DNA of 64,000 bases from Aquimarina amphilecti (GTDB lineage: Bacteria; Bacteroidota; Bacteroidia; Flavobacteriales; Flavobacteriaceae), in the NCBI RefSeq assembly GCF_900109375.1, contig NZ_FOAB01000004.1:1-64000 (forward strand). Direction: 5' to 3'. The notes under the pieces are model-generated. The model saw only the letters and a program-made list of their open reading frames with translations. It had not been told where the DNA came from and ran no database searches. Both the position numbers and the translations under genes were made by a program. This document shows, in pieces, positions 45,387-53,387 of this stretch. Each line of letters starts with the position of its first letter. The first letter of the stretch is position 1.

Positions 45387-46166
45387 ATGTGGCTTAAAAA
45401 GCAAATCCCTAATATTATTACATTACTTAATCTACTTTGTGGATGTATTGCAACCATCTTTGCGGTTCAGGGAGCTTTGGAATTAGCAGCACTTTTTGTG
45501 GCGTTTGGTATTGGTTTTGATTTTTTTGATGGCTTTGCTGCTAGAATTCTTAATGTTCAAAGTGAATTAGGATTGCAATTAGATTCTTTAGCAGATATGG
45601 TGACCAGCGGATTAGTGCCAGGAATAGTGATGTTCCAGATGCTTGCTAAGATTTTTGGATACCCCTATCGGGGCGTTTCTGAAGGTTCTGGTCAAGTAAT
45701 TTCTTATGATTTTATACTTAGTGATTTTGGCTTGAATTATTTGCCGCTAATAGGTTTGCTTATAACATTAGCTTCTGCATATAGATTGGCTAAATTTAAT
45801 ATAGATACACGTCAAACTACCTCATTTATTGGTTTGCCAACTCCTGCAAATGCGCTATTGATTTTAAGTTTACCATTAATCATCAAGTATCAGACGCATC
45901 ATTGGATGTCGGATATTATTTTGAATCAATGGTTTTTGATCGGCTTAACTTTGGTGAGTTGTTATTTACTAAATGCCGAAATTCGACTGTTTGCTCTTAA
46001 ATTTAAAACTTGGGGATTTGCCGAAAATAAAGTTAGGTACATTTTCTTATTGTTCTCAATCTTGTTATTTGTATTACTTCAGTTTATGGCAATACCTTGT
46101 GTAATCTTGTTGTATGTTTTGATGTCTGTAATTTTTAAAGAAAAAGATATTAGCCAGAATAATTAA
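45387..46166 (+). CDS. pssA: CDP-diacylglycerol-serine O-phosphatidyltransferase
   Basis: A 259-residue membrane enzyme making phosphatidylserine, the precursor of phosphatidylethanolamine. The CDP-alcohol phosphotransferase motif is seen in FDGFAARILNVQSELGLQLD followed by SLADMVTSG, with all Asp residues, Gly and Arg in place. About eight hydrophobic segments follow, as in the bacterial PssA type II enzyme. It is the first gene of a compact plus-strand run: the next start is 8 bp after its stop. Confidence 0.92.
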   Translation: MWLKKQIPNIITLLNLLCGCIATIFAVQGALELAALFVAFGIGFDFFDGFAARILNVQSELGLQLDSLADMVTSGLVPGIVMFQMLAKIFGYPYRGVSEGSGQVISYDFILSDFGLNYLPLIGLLITLASAYRLAKFNIDTRQTTSFIGLPTPANALLILSLPLIIKYQTHHWMSDIILNQWFLIGLTLVSCYLLNAEIRLFALKFKTWGFAENKVRYIFLLFSILLFVLLQFMAIPCVILLYVLMSVIFKEKDISQNN

Positions 46167-46174
46167 TTAAGTAA

Positions 46175-46723
46175 ATGAAAAATATTTTCAGATTACTATA
46201 TTTTATAATCGGCATATCTTTTATGTCTAACTGTTCTGGCGAAGTCAGAAATAAAACGGAAGAACAGAGTAATGGTATTTCTCTAATCAAAAAACACGAT
46301 TCACTATATCATATACAGATTAAATCAGACTCTTTGATAGATTTCTGGGAACTAAAATATCCTGTATATCAGTATATGTTAGGAGATGTTGATGCAAATG
46401 GAAAGAAAGATATATTAGTAGGAGTTATTAAAACAACTCGATTTGATTCTATAAGAAGAAAACGACTTTTCATTTTTAAAAATTATAAGGGGTATGTTCG
46501 TCCTCTATGGTTAGGGTCTAGGTTGGGTAAACCATTAGTAGATTTTAATTTAGTGAAAAATAAAGATGGGAGTCTTATTAGAAGTATTGAAAAAGAAAAG
46601 AGTGGTAAGGTATTAGTTGCAGAATATAAATGGCGTAGATTTGGGTTAGAGTTTAAAAGATATATTCGTCGAGAAATAGATAGTATAACTGCGATACGAG
46701 TACTTAAAAACGAAAACATATAA
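46175..46723 (+). CDS. Lipoprotein of unknown function
   Basis: A 182-residue lipoprotein (signal IIGISFMSNCSGEV, Cys20). The stretch YMLGDVDANGKKDILVGVIK resembles a single FG-GAP/VCBS-type calcium loop, and the C-terminus is basic (KWRRFGLEFKRYIRREIDS). I do not recognise the family. It is 8 bp after pssA and 12 bp before the DUF3160 gene, so it is certainly in the same operon and may work with those envelope proteins. Confidence 0.75.
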   Translation: MKNIFRLLYFIIGISFMSNCSGEVRNKTEEQSNGISLIKKHDSLYHIQIKSDSLIDFWELKYPVYQYMLGDVDANGKKDILVGVIKTTRFDSIRRKRLFIFKNYKGYVRPLWLGSRLGKPLVDFNLVKNKDGSLIRSIEKEKSGKVLVAEYKWRRFGLEFKRYIRREIDSITAIRVLKNENI

Positions 46724-46735
46724 ATTAAAAGAATT

Positions 46736-49207
46736 ATGAAAAGACAAATACTATTTGCTAGTTTCTTTTTGTTTCTAATAGCTTGTGGAGGAGATAAAAA
46801 AACCGAGGAAAAAGACCAACCTGTTTCTTCTCCAGACGTTGTTGAAGTAATAGAGAGCAATGATGAGGTTATTGAGGATGTAGAAAATCCTATTTTGATC
46901 GATGGCAAATTGGATATTGAGCAGTTAGGAGAAGATGTTGATCTAAAAATGAATATTTCTTCGCTTAGTCTTTATGAAATTCGAATTTTACGTAACAGTT
47001 TTGCTGCTAAACAAGGGTATTGTTTTATGAAAGGAGATCTTAGATATACTTTTGGAGCTACCAGCTGGTACAACGAAAGAATGGAAGATCGATATTGGGC
47101 AGAAGAAGGAGGGAAGGATATAGAGCCTATTTCATATTCTAATGAAGAAACAATTTTTATTGAGAAATTGAAAAAGAGAGAAGAAGAATTAAAAGCACAA
47201 AATTTAATAAAGAAAGGAGATAGACGATTAGCTAATGTAGGTAATGTTGTAAATCTTTTTCAATTAAATGAGCCAGCACCTGAATTAATGAGTATGTTAG
47301 GTAAGAATGGGTTTGCTATAGTTCCTAATAATAATATTCAGTTATTTCATCTCTATGAGCAAAATGATTATGCTGAATTCCCAAATTTTGTAACAACCGA
47401 TATGTATATGCAATTGTTTCATATGTATTTTGGTTATATACTTAGGCAGATAGAAGAAGAACAATTTATCCCAATACTATCTCAAATATGTGAGTCCATG
47501 ATAAAGGATATGGAAGAGATAGTAAATTCGGCTTCTGATGAATCTGTTAAAGAGATAGCAAAATTTAATCATACTTATTATGCAATAGCTTATACAGTTT
47601 TAACTGATAAAAAAATAGAAGTCCCATCAGGTTATGAACAACATTATAAAACTGAACTCTTGTCTATTAAGAGTGCTGAAGATAGTACTTCTAAGTTTTT
47701 AGAGTTTCAAGAAGTTAATTTTCCATATAGTTTATTTAAACCAAGAGGTCATTATACACGTACGGAAACATTAAAACGATATTTTAGTGCAATGATGTGG
47801 TTACAATCTGCACCTTTCTGTCTTAATAATGATTTACAGTTTAAAAGAGCTTTGGTTAACGCCTCTGTTTTAGGAAATAGTCCGAATTTTAGAAAAGAGA
47901 CATTACAGAAGTATAAGGCAATTATGGAGCCTATTAATTTTATAATAGGGCAACCAGATAACGTTTCCTTTTTAGATTTGGTAGGTTTGATTGATAAGGA
48001 AGAATTATCGATAGAGGAGCTTTTACAGAATACAACTGCTATTGAAAGAATGAAGGAGGAAGTGAAAAAAATGGCAGATATCAAAGATAAAATAAGATCA
48101 GGTGGTGGAAGTTGTAAAATTAAAATCAATTTTATTCCACAACGATATTTATCAGATAATGATGTTCTTCAGAATTTAGTAGACCTAAAAAGTAAAGTTT
48201 CTAAACGACCTTATCCACAAGGTTTGGATGTAATGGCTGCTTTTGGAAGTGCATCTGCAGAGAATTTATTATTGAATGAACTGAAGGAGGGAGAGAAATG
48301 GAGTGAATATCCCACATTGCTTTCCGGTATGCAGGAAGAAATGAATGGCCTGAATTGGGATGAGACTCTGTATACCAAATGGATACAAAGTTTATTGGAG
48401 TTGCAGAAACCGAATGATAGTTATCCATATTTTATGCAGACGAAAGAATGGGACAAGAAAAACTTAAATGCATCATTAGCATCTTGGGCAGAACTTAAAC
48501 ATGATTCTATTCTTTATGCAGAACAACCGATGGCAGCTGAGTGTGGATCCGGAGAAGAGGTGCCAAGTCCATATACAGTTGGTTATGTAGAACCTAATAT
48601 TGGTTATTGGAATACTGTAATCGAATTAATAGATCTTACAAAATCTGTTTTAGAAAGAAATAAACTATTGAATTCTAATATTTCTAGAATTACAACAGGG
48701 TTAAGAGAAAATGCAGAATTTTTATTATCGGCTAGTGAAAAAGAACTAGCTGGTAAGAAGTTGTCTGTACAAGAATATGGTCAGATAGAAATAATTGGAA
48801 GTACATTCGAATGGCTAACATTAGATTTAGTAAAACAAAAGGATCAATATTTGGATGGATGGCATAACGTAAAAGGAGCTGATAAATCGGTAGCTGTGGT
48901 GGCCGATATTTATACTGCTAACGGTGAAAACAATCCTGATAAAGGTATTTTACACGTAGCAACGGGTAATGTTAATGATATATATGCAGTTGTAGAAATT
49001 GAAGGTTATTTATATATAACTAAAGGAGCAGTGTTTGGGTATCATGAATTTCATTTGCCAATGGGGAATCGATTAACAGATGAGGAATGGCAGGAAATGA
49101 TAGAAAATAATGAAGCAACAGGAATACCGACTTGGATGAAAGATATTATTGTGCCGATACCTGTTCCCGAAACCAATGAAAAAATATTTTATAGTTCGGG
49201 ATGCTAA
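46736..49207 (+). CDS. YARHG-DUF3160 lipoprotein
   Basis: An 823-residue lipoprotein (SFFLFLIACGGDKK, Cys17). After an acidic linker comes a YARHG domain (about 70-140, LSLYEIRILRNSFAAKQGYC and TSWYNERME), an extracellular module of unknown ligand. The rest (about 170-815) is the large, mostly helical DUF3160 domain, with PNFVTTDMYMQLFHMYFGY near its start and the conserved HVATGNVNDIYAVVE and PIPVPETNEKIF near the end. The function of DUF3160 is unknown. Its last 7 bp overlap the CapA gene. Confidence 0.82.
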   Translation: MKRQILFASFFLFLIACGGDKKTEEKDQPVSSPDVVEVIESNDEVIEDVENPILIDGKLDIEQLGEDVDLKMNISSLSLYEIRILRNSFAAKQGYCFMKGDLRYTFGATSWYNERMEDRYWAEEGGKDIEPISYSNEETIFIEKLKKREEELKAQNLIKKGDRRLANVGNVVNLFQLNEPAPELMSMLGKNGFAIVPNNNIQLFHLYEQNDYAEFPNFVTTDMYMQLFHMYFGYILRQIEEEQFIPILSQICESMIKDMEEIVNSASDESVKEIAKFNHTYYAIAYTVLTDKKIEVPSGYEQHYKTELLSIKSAEDSTSKFLEFQEVNFPYSLFKPRGHYTRTETLKRYFSAMMWLQSAPFCLNNDLQFKRALVNASVLGNSPNFRKETLQKYKAIMEPINFIIGQPDNVSFLDLVGLIDKEELSIEELLQNTTAIERMKEEVKKMADIKDKIRSGGGSCKIKINFIPQRYLSDNDVLQNLVDLKSKVSKRPYPQGLDVMAAFGSASAENLLLNELKEGEKWSEYPTLLSGMQEEMNGLNWDETLYTKWIQSLLELQKPNDSYPYFMQTKEWDKKNLNASLASWAELKHDSILYAEQPMAAECGSGEEVPSPYTVGYVEPNIGYWNTVIELIDLTKSVLERNKLLNSNISRITTGLRENAEFLLSASEKELAGKKLSVQEYGQIEIIGSTFEWLTLDLVKQKDQYLDGWHNVKGADKSVAVVADIYTANGENNPDKGILHVATGNVNDIYAVVEIEGYLYITKGAVFGYHEFHLPMGNRLTDEEWQEMIENNEATGIPTWMKDIIVPIPVPETNEKIFYSSGC

Positions 49208-50163
49208 AAGTGTTAAGATGTTTTTTTTTATTTCGAACCAAATTGAGAATATTGTTTTTTCCAATAATGACAGTGTTATTGGTTGTATTTTCATGTGATA
49301 CTTTTGGTAGCAGAACTAATGAAACTAGCGTTGTTTTTGTTGGCGATTTGTTATTAGATAGAGGTGTTCGAAATCGTATTGAGCATCTGGGAATGAATAG
49401 CTTGTTTCATTCATCGATAAACTCAGTTTTTGAAAGTAGTGATATAGTTATAGCGAACTTAGAATGCCCTGCTACAGCAATAAAAGAACCAATCAATAAA
49501 AAATTTATTTTTAGAGCAGAGCCATCTTGGTTAATGTCCTTAAAAGATCAAGGGATTACCCATCTTAATATGGCTAATAATCATTCGATGGATCAAGGCA
49601 GAAATGGTCTTGTAGATACGAATAAGAATATAGTAAATAGTGGTTTGATTTCTTTGGGATATGGTGTGAATACAGAAAAAGCTTGTCAGCCACAATTAAT
49701 TGCTACTGCTCCTAGGAATATTTATGTGTTCTCTTCGCTTCAGGTTCCATCTGAGAATTGGACTTTTTTAGAAAACAAACCTTGTGTATGCGAAGATTCT
49801 TTTGAGACTATTTCTGATAAAATCAAGAAATTGAAGATCGAAGAACCTAATTCGGTTGTTATAATTCAGTTACATTGGGGAGCAGAACATACTATGGTTC
49901 CACTAACATATCAAAAGCAACAAGCATATCAGTTAATTGATTCTGGAGCTGATGGTATTATAGGGCATCATCCTCATACAATTCAGACAGTTGAATTATA
50001 TAAACAAAAACCGATTTATTATAGCATAGGTAATTTTATTTTTGATCAAAATAAACCTATAAACTCTAAAGGGTTATTGGTAAAATTAAAAGTTAATAAA
50101 ACAGATGTTGTTTTTGATCACTCAGAATTTACGATTGAAAAATGTACACCAAAGATTTTGTAA
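49201..50163 (+). CDS. CapA family metallophosphatase-like lipoprotein
   Basis: A 320-residue protein of the CapA/PgsA family (calcineurin-like fold). The signal TVLLVVFSCDTFGS suggests lipidation. Motifs are VVFVGDLLLDRGV, IVIANLECPATAIKEP, HLNMANNHSMDQGRNGL, VIIQLHWGAEHT and GIIGHHPHTIQTVE, all metal-site segments of the family. CapA proteins serve in poly-gamma-glutamate capsule retention, but no pgsB/C genes lie here. In this setting, with pssA and DUF3160, an envelope role is likely but unknown. An inner ATG at 49267 could be an alternative start. Confidence 0.88.
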   Translation: MLKVLRCFFLFRTKLRILFFPIMTVLLVVFSCDTFGSRTNETSVVFVGDLLLDRGVRNRIEHLGMNSLFHSSINSVFESSDIVIANLECPATAIKEPINKKFIFRAEPSWLMSLKDQGITHLNMANNHSMDQGRNGLVDTNKNIVNSGLISLGYGVNTEKACQPQLIATAPRNIYVFSSLQVPSENWTFLENKPCVCEDSFETISDKIKKLKIEEPNSVVIIQLHWGAEHTMVPLTYQKQQAYQLIDSGADGIIGHHPHTIQTVELYKQKPIYYSIGNFIFDQNKPINSKGLLVKLKVNKTDVVFDHSEFTIEKCTPKIL

Positions 50164-50182
50164 CGTTAAAATAAGATTGGAT

Positions 50183-50923
50183 TTAAAAATCTAATTTCTT
50201 TTTTCTAAGTTCAAAATTCTGACCAAGATAAACCTTACGTACCATTTCATCTTCTGCTAATTCTTCTGGAATCCCTGCTTTAAGAATACTTCCTTCGAAC
50301 ATTAAATAAGTTCTGTCGGTAATCGCAAGTGTTTCTTGTACGTTATGATCGGTTATAAGAATACCGATGTTTTTGTTTTTTAATTGTGCTACAATTCGTT
50401 GGATATCTTCTACTGCCACAGGATCTACTCCGGCAAAAGGTTCATCCAATAGAATAAAATTAGGATCGGTAGCTAATGCTCTAGCTATTTCAGTACGTCT
50501 TCTCTCACCACCGCTGAGAAGATCCCCTCGATTTTTTCTAATATGACCTAAACCAAATTCCTCTATAAGAGATTCCATTTTATGAAGTTGCTCTTTTTTA
50601 GAAAGTTTCGTCAATTGTAAAACACTTAATATATTATCTTCTATGCTTAATTTTCTAAAAACAGAAGCTTCTTGAGCCAAGTAGCCAATACCATTCTGTG
50701 CACGTTTGTACATTGGGAATTTAGTAATGTCAGCGCTATCCAAAGAGATTTTTCCACCATTAGGTTTTACTAAACCAACGATCATATAAAAAGAAGTGGT
50801 TTTACCAGCACCATTAGGCCCCAATAATCCTACAATTTCTCCTTGATTTACTTCCAGAGAAATTCCTTTTACTACTTTTCGGCCTTTGTATGACTTAATT
50901 AAATTGTCCGCTTTTAACTTCAT
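50183..50923 (-). CDS. lptB: LPS export ABC transporter ATP-binding protein
   Basis: A 246-residue ATPase that powers lipopolysaccharide extraction from the inner membrane with LptFG. Walker A is [11 protein letters not shown], the signature [16 protein letters not shown], Walker [21 protein letters not shown], the last being typical of LptB. Family motifs [18 protein letters not shown] and TDHNVQETL are present. It lies 57 bp downstream of the AhpD-like gene, in a row with kdsD, which makes a sugar phosphate for Kdo and so fits the LPS theme. Confidence 0.94.
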   Translation of the reverse strand: MKLKADNLIKSYKGRKVVKGISLEVNQGEIVGLLGPNGAGKTTSFYMIVGLVKPNGGKISLDSADITKFPMYKRAQNGIGYLAQEASVFRKLSIEDNILSVLQLTKLSKKEQLHKMESLIEEFGLGHIRKNRGDLLSGGERRRTEIARALATDPNFILLDEPFAGVDPVAVEDIQRIVAQLKNKNIGILITDHNVQETLAITDRTYLMFEGSILKAGIPEELAEDEMVRKVYLGQNFELRKKKLDF

Positions 50924-50980
50924 AATCAGAATGACTTCTTTAGATTTTAAGTGTTGCTAAAATGAGCTGGTAAATTTACG

Positions 50981-51352
50981 TTATTCTTTTAAACCTGAAA
51001 TTTCAGATGTGTTTGCATCTAATGCATCCCAATATTCATACGCTCTACGAAGATGAGGAATTACGATAGTTCCACCAATTAAAGTAGCGATACTTAAAGT
51101 TTCTGCCACTTCTTCCTTAGTTAAACCTTCTTTGTGACATGTTTCTAAATGGTATCGCACACAATCATCACATCTTAAAACTGCCGAAGCTACAAGACCT
51201 AGTAGCTCTTTAGTTTTTACATCCAATGCACCTTTCATAAAAGCATTAGTGTCTAGGTTAAAAATTCTTTTGATAATTTTATTATTATCCTCTAGAATAC
51301 GAGAGTTCATTCGCTCTCTATATTCATTAAATTCTTCAACTATATTACTCAT
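50981..51352 (-). CDS. Carboxymuconolactone decarboxylase (AhpD-like) family protein
   Basis: A 123-residue all-helical protein. The redox motif VLRCDDCVRYHLETC (CxxCxxxH) is that of AhpD-type alkylhydroperoxidase relatives, and the helix KEEVAETLSIATLIGGT completes the family fold. It may reduce peroxides or act on another small substrate. It overlaps tatC by 4 bp (ATGA), so translation is coupled, though no functional link to protein export is known. Confidence 0.88.
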   Translation of the reverse strand: MSNIVEEFNEYRERMNSRILEDNNKIIKRIFNLDTNAFMKGALDVKTKELLGLVASAVLRCDDCVRYHLETCHKEGLTKEEVAETLSIATLIGGTIVIPHLRRAYEYWDALDANTSEISGLKE

Positions 51353-52191
51353 CTAGTTTGTGTTGTTAACTTTTTATTTTTTTTGTTTTCTCTTCTGACA
51401 ACCATTTTGGAGATGAAAATACTTATTTCGTATAATATCAGTATTGGTATTGCAACGATCACCTGGGTAGAGATGTCTGGAGGAGTGATTACAGCTGCTA
51501 ATATGAGAACAATAACCAATGCGTATTTTCGATTACGTCTCATAAATTCTGGTGTAACTAATCCTACTTTACTTAAGAAATATATAATTATAGGTAATTC
51601 AAAAATGAATCCAGAAGCAATTACAGAAGCTCGGACTAATGATATATAAGATCCTATTTTAATTTGATTTTCTACAACTTCAGCAACAGAGAAAGTGGCT
51701 AAGAAATTTACAGAAAGCGGAGCAATAATGTAATACCCGAAAAGGACACCAATAAAAAACAAAATTGAGGATACGATAATGAAACCTCTAGAATGCTTAC
51801 GCTCCTTTTCATAAAGTGCAGGTGAGATAAATTTCCAAAATTCATGCAATATATAAGGGAAAGCTACTACAAATCCAGTAGTAATAGATGTCCATATAGC
51901 GGCACTGAATTGTCCAGCCATTTCGGTACTTATAAAATTAAAAGGCATTTCTTCAAGACAACCTTTCTCCATACCAAAGGTTTCCGAAATACCGCATAAA
52001 ACTCGGTAAGAAATAAAATTCGGATCTCTTAAGGCAAAGATGATGTTGGTAAAAATACTTTTTATAAAAACAAAGGCAAAAATAGCTACTAAAACTATCG
52101 CTAATGTTGCTCGTATTAAGTGCCATCGTAACTCTTCAAGGTGATCAAGAAACGACATGGATTGTGGATTTTTCGTTTGTTTTTTTGCCAT
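51349..52191 (-). CDS. tatC: Sec-independent (twin-arginine) translocase subunit TatC
   Basis: A 280-residue inner-membrane protein that recognises twin-arginine signals. Six helices are visible. Typical motifs are MSFLDHLEELRWHLIRA at the N-terminus, FWKFISPALYEKERK, and FELPIIIYFLSKVG near helix 5. It has a longer loop with three cysteines (LCGISETFGMEKGCLEE region) between helices 1 and 2, as in other Flavobacteriia. Start and kdsD stop overlap by one base (TAATG). TatA is not in the window. Confidence 0.94.
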   Translation of the reverse strand: MAKKQTKNPQSMSFLDHLEELRWHLIRATLAIVLVAIFAFVFIKSIFTNIIFALRDPNFISYRVLCGISETFGMEKGCLEEMPFNFISTEMAGQFSAAIWTSITTGFVVAFPYILHEFWKFISPALYEKERKHSRGFIIVSSILFFIGVLFGYYIIAPLSVNFLATFSVAEVVENQIKIGSYISLVRASVIASGFIFELPIIIYFLSKVGLVTPEFMRRNRKYALVIVLILAAVITPPDISTQVIVAIPILILYEISIFISKMVVRRENKKNKKLTTQTR

Positions 52192-53156
52192 TATAAAATA
52201 CCTTCTCTCATTAGATCATGAATATGTAAAAGACCAGCGTAATTCCCTTTTTCTTCTGCTAATAACTGTGAGATTCCATACTCTTCAAGTCTATCTAATG
52301 CATCTATCGCCATTGCACCAGCATCAATACGTTTCGGATTAGGAGACATAATATCTTTAGCCGTTAATCCCGTGAAAGAAGTATTAGTAGTTAGCATTCT
52401 TCGTAAATCTCCATCGGTAATAATTCCAATAATTTTATCATTATCAGTAACAGCTGTAGCTCCTAATCTTTTTTCGGTCATTTCTACAATCACGGTGCTA
52501 ATATCAGAATCTGGACTTACTTGAGGTTTTTCGTTTTTAGATATAATATCATGTACACGAAGATATAATTTCTTTCCTAATGCTCCACCAGGATGATATT
52601 TAGCAAAATCTCTACTAGAAAACCCTTTTAGGTTTAGTAGGGATACTGCTACAGCATCACCAATTACTAGTTGAGCTGTAGTACTTGTCGTGGGTGCCAA
52701 ATTGTTTGGGCACGCTTCTTTTTCCACAAAAGCATTTAAAACAAAATCAGCTTCTTGCCCTAAAAATGATTCTTTATTAGAGGTAATACCAATTAAAGTA
52801 TTGTTAAAGTTTTTAATTAAGGGTACCAGCACTTTAATTTCAGGGGTGTTTCCGCTTTTTGAAATACAAATTACTACATCATCTTCGAGAATATTACCCA
52901 AATCACCATGAATTGCATCTGCTGCGTGCATAAATACTGCTGGAGTACCAGTGGAATTCATAGTTGCTACTATTTTTGAAGCTATAATAGCACTTTTACC
53001 GATTCCTGTAATAATTACACGACCGTTAGAATTATGAATCGTATTCACCGCTTCTGCAAATTCTTGATCTATAAGCTGTTCCAGATTTGCAATTGCTTTG
53101 GCTTCTTCACTAATTGTTTTTTGGGCAAAAGAAATAATCGTATCGAGGGTGTTCAA
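52191..53156 (-). CDS. kdsD: Arabinose-5-phosphate isomerase (KpsF/GutQ family)
   Basis: A 321-residue enzyme making arabinose 5-phosphate, the sugar precursor of Kdo in lipopolysaccharide. The SIS domain covers about 30-175 (RVIITGIGKSAIIASKIVATM, HGDLGNILEDDVVICISKSG, TSTTAQLVIGDAVAVSLL). Two CBS motifs fill the C-terminal part (about 200-321). It heads the kdsD-tatC-ahpD-like-lptB operon. A -7 element TACCTTTG (complement of 53209-53216) lies 53 bp in front of it. Confidence 0.93.
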   Translation of the reverse strand: MNTLDTIISFAQKTISEEAKAIANLEQLIDQEFAEAVNTIHNSNGRVIITGIGKSAIIASKIVATMNSTGTPAVFMHAADAIHGDLGNILEDDVVICISKSGNTPEIKVLVPLIKNFNNTLIGITSNKESFLGQEADFVLNAFVEKEACPNNLAPTTSTTAQLVIGDAVAVSLLNLKGFSSRDFAKYHPGGALGKKLYLRVHDIISKNEKPQVSPDSDISTVIVEMTEKRLGATAVTDNDKIIGIITDGDLRRMLTTNTSFTGLTAKDIMSPNPKRIDAGAMAIDALDRLEEYGISQLLAEEKGNYAGLLHIHDLMREGIL

Positions 53157-53208
53157 AATTTATAAAATTTGCGTGTTATAAATAAAGATTTTATTATCTT
53201 TAATTATG

Positions 53209-53216
53209 CAAAGGTA
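53209..53216 (-). promoter_or_regulatory. -7 element of the kdsD operon
   Basis: Complement reads TACCTTTG, matching TAnnTTTG, about 53 bp upstream of the kdsD ATG. No clear -33 TTTG. Confidence 0.45.
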
Positions 53217-53387
53217 TGTAATACCTTATGAATTTTAAATAGTGCCAGAAAAAAGCTTACTATTTTTAGTTTTGCTTATCTTTGGTGACTTTTAAAAAAA
53301 AGAACAATCCACTAAATCTTTACTGGGGAAAAAGGTTTTAGTGATAGCGATTTTAATTTAATTGGTATATAAAAGTTAAACGATTTA

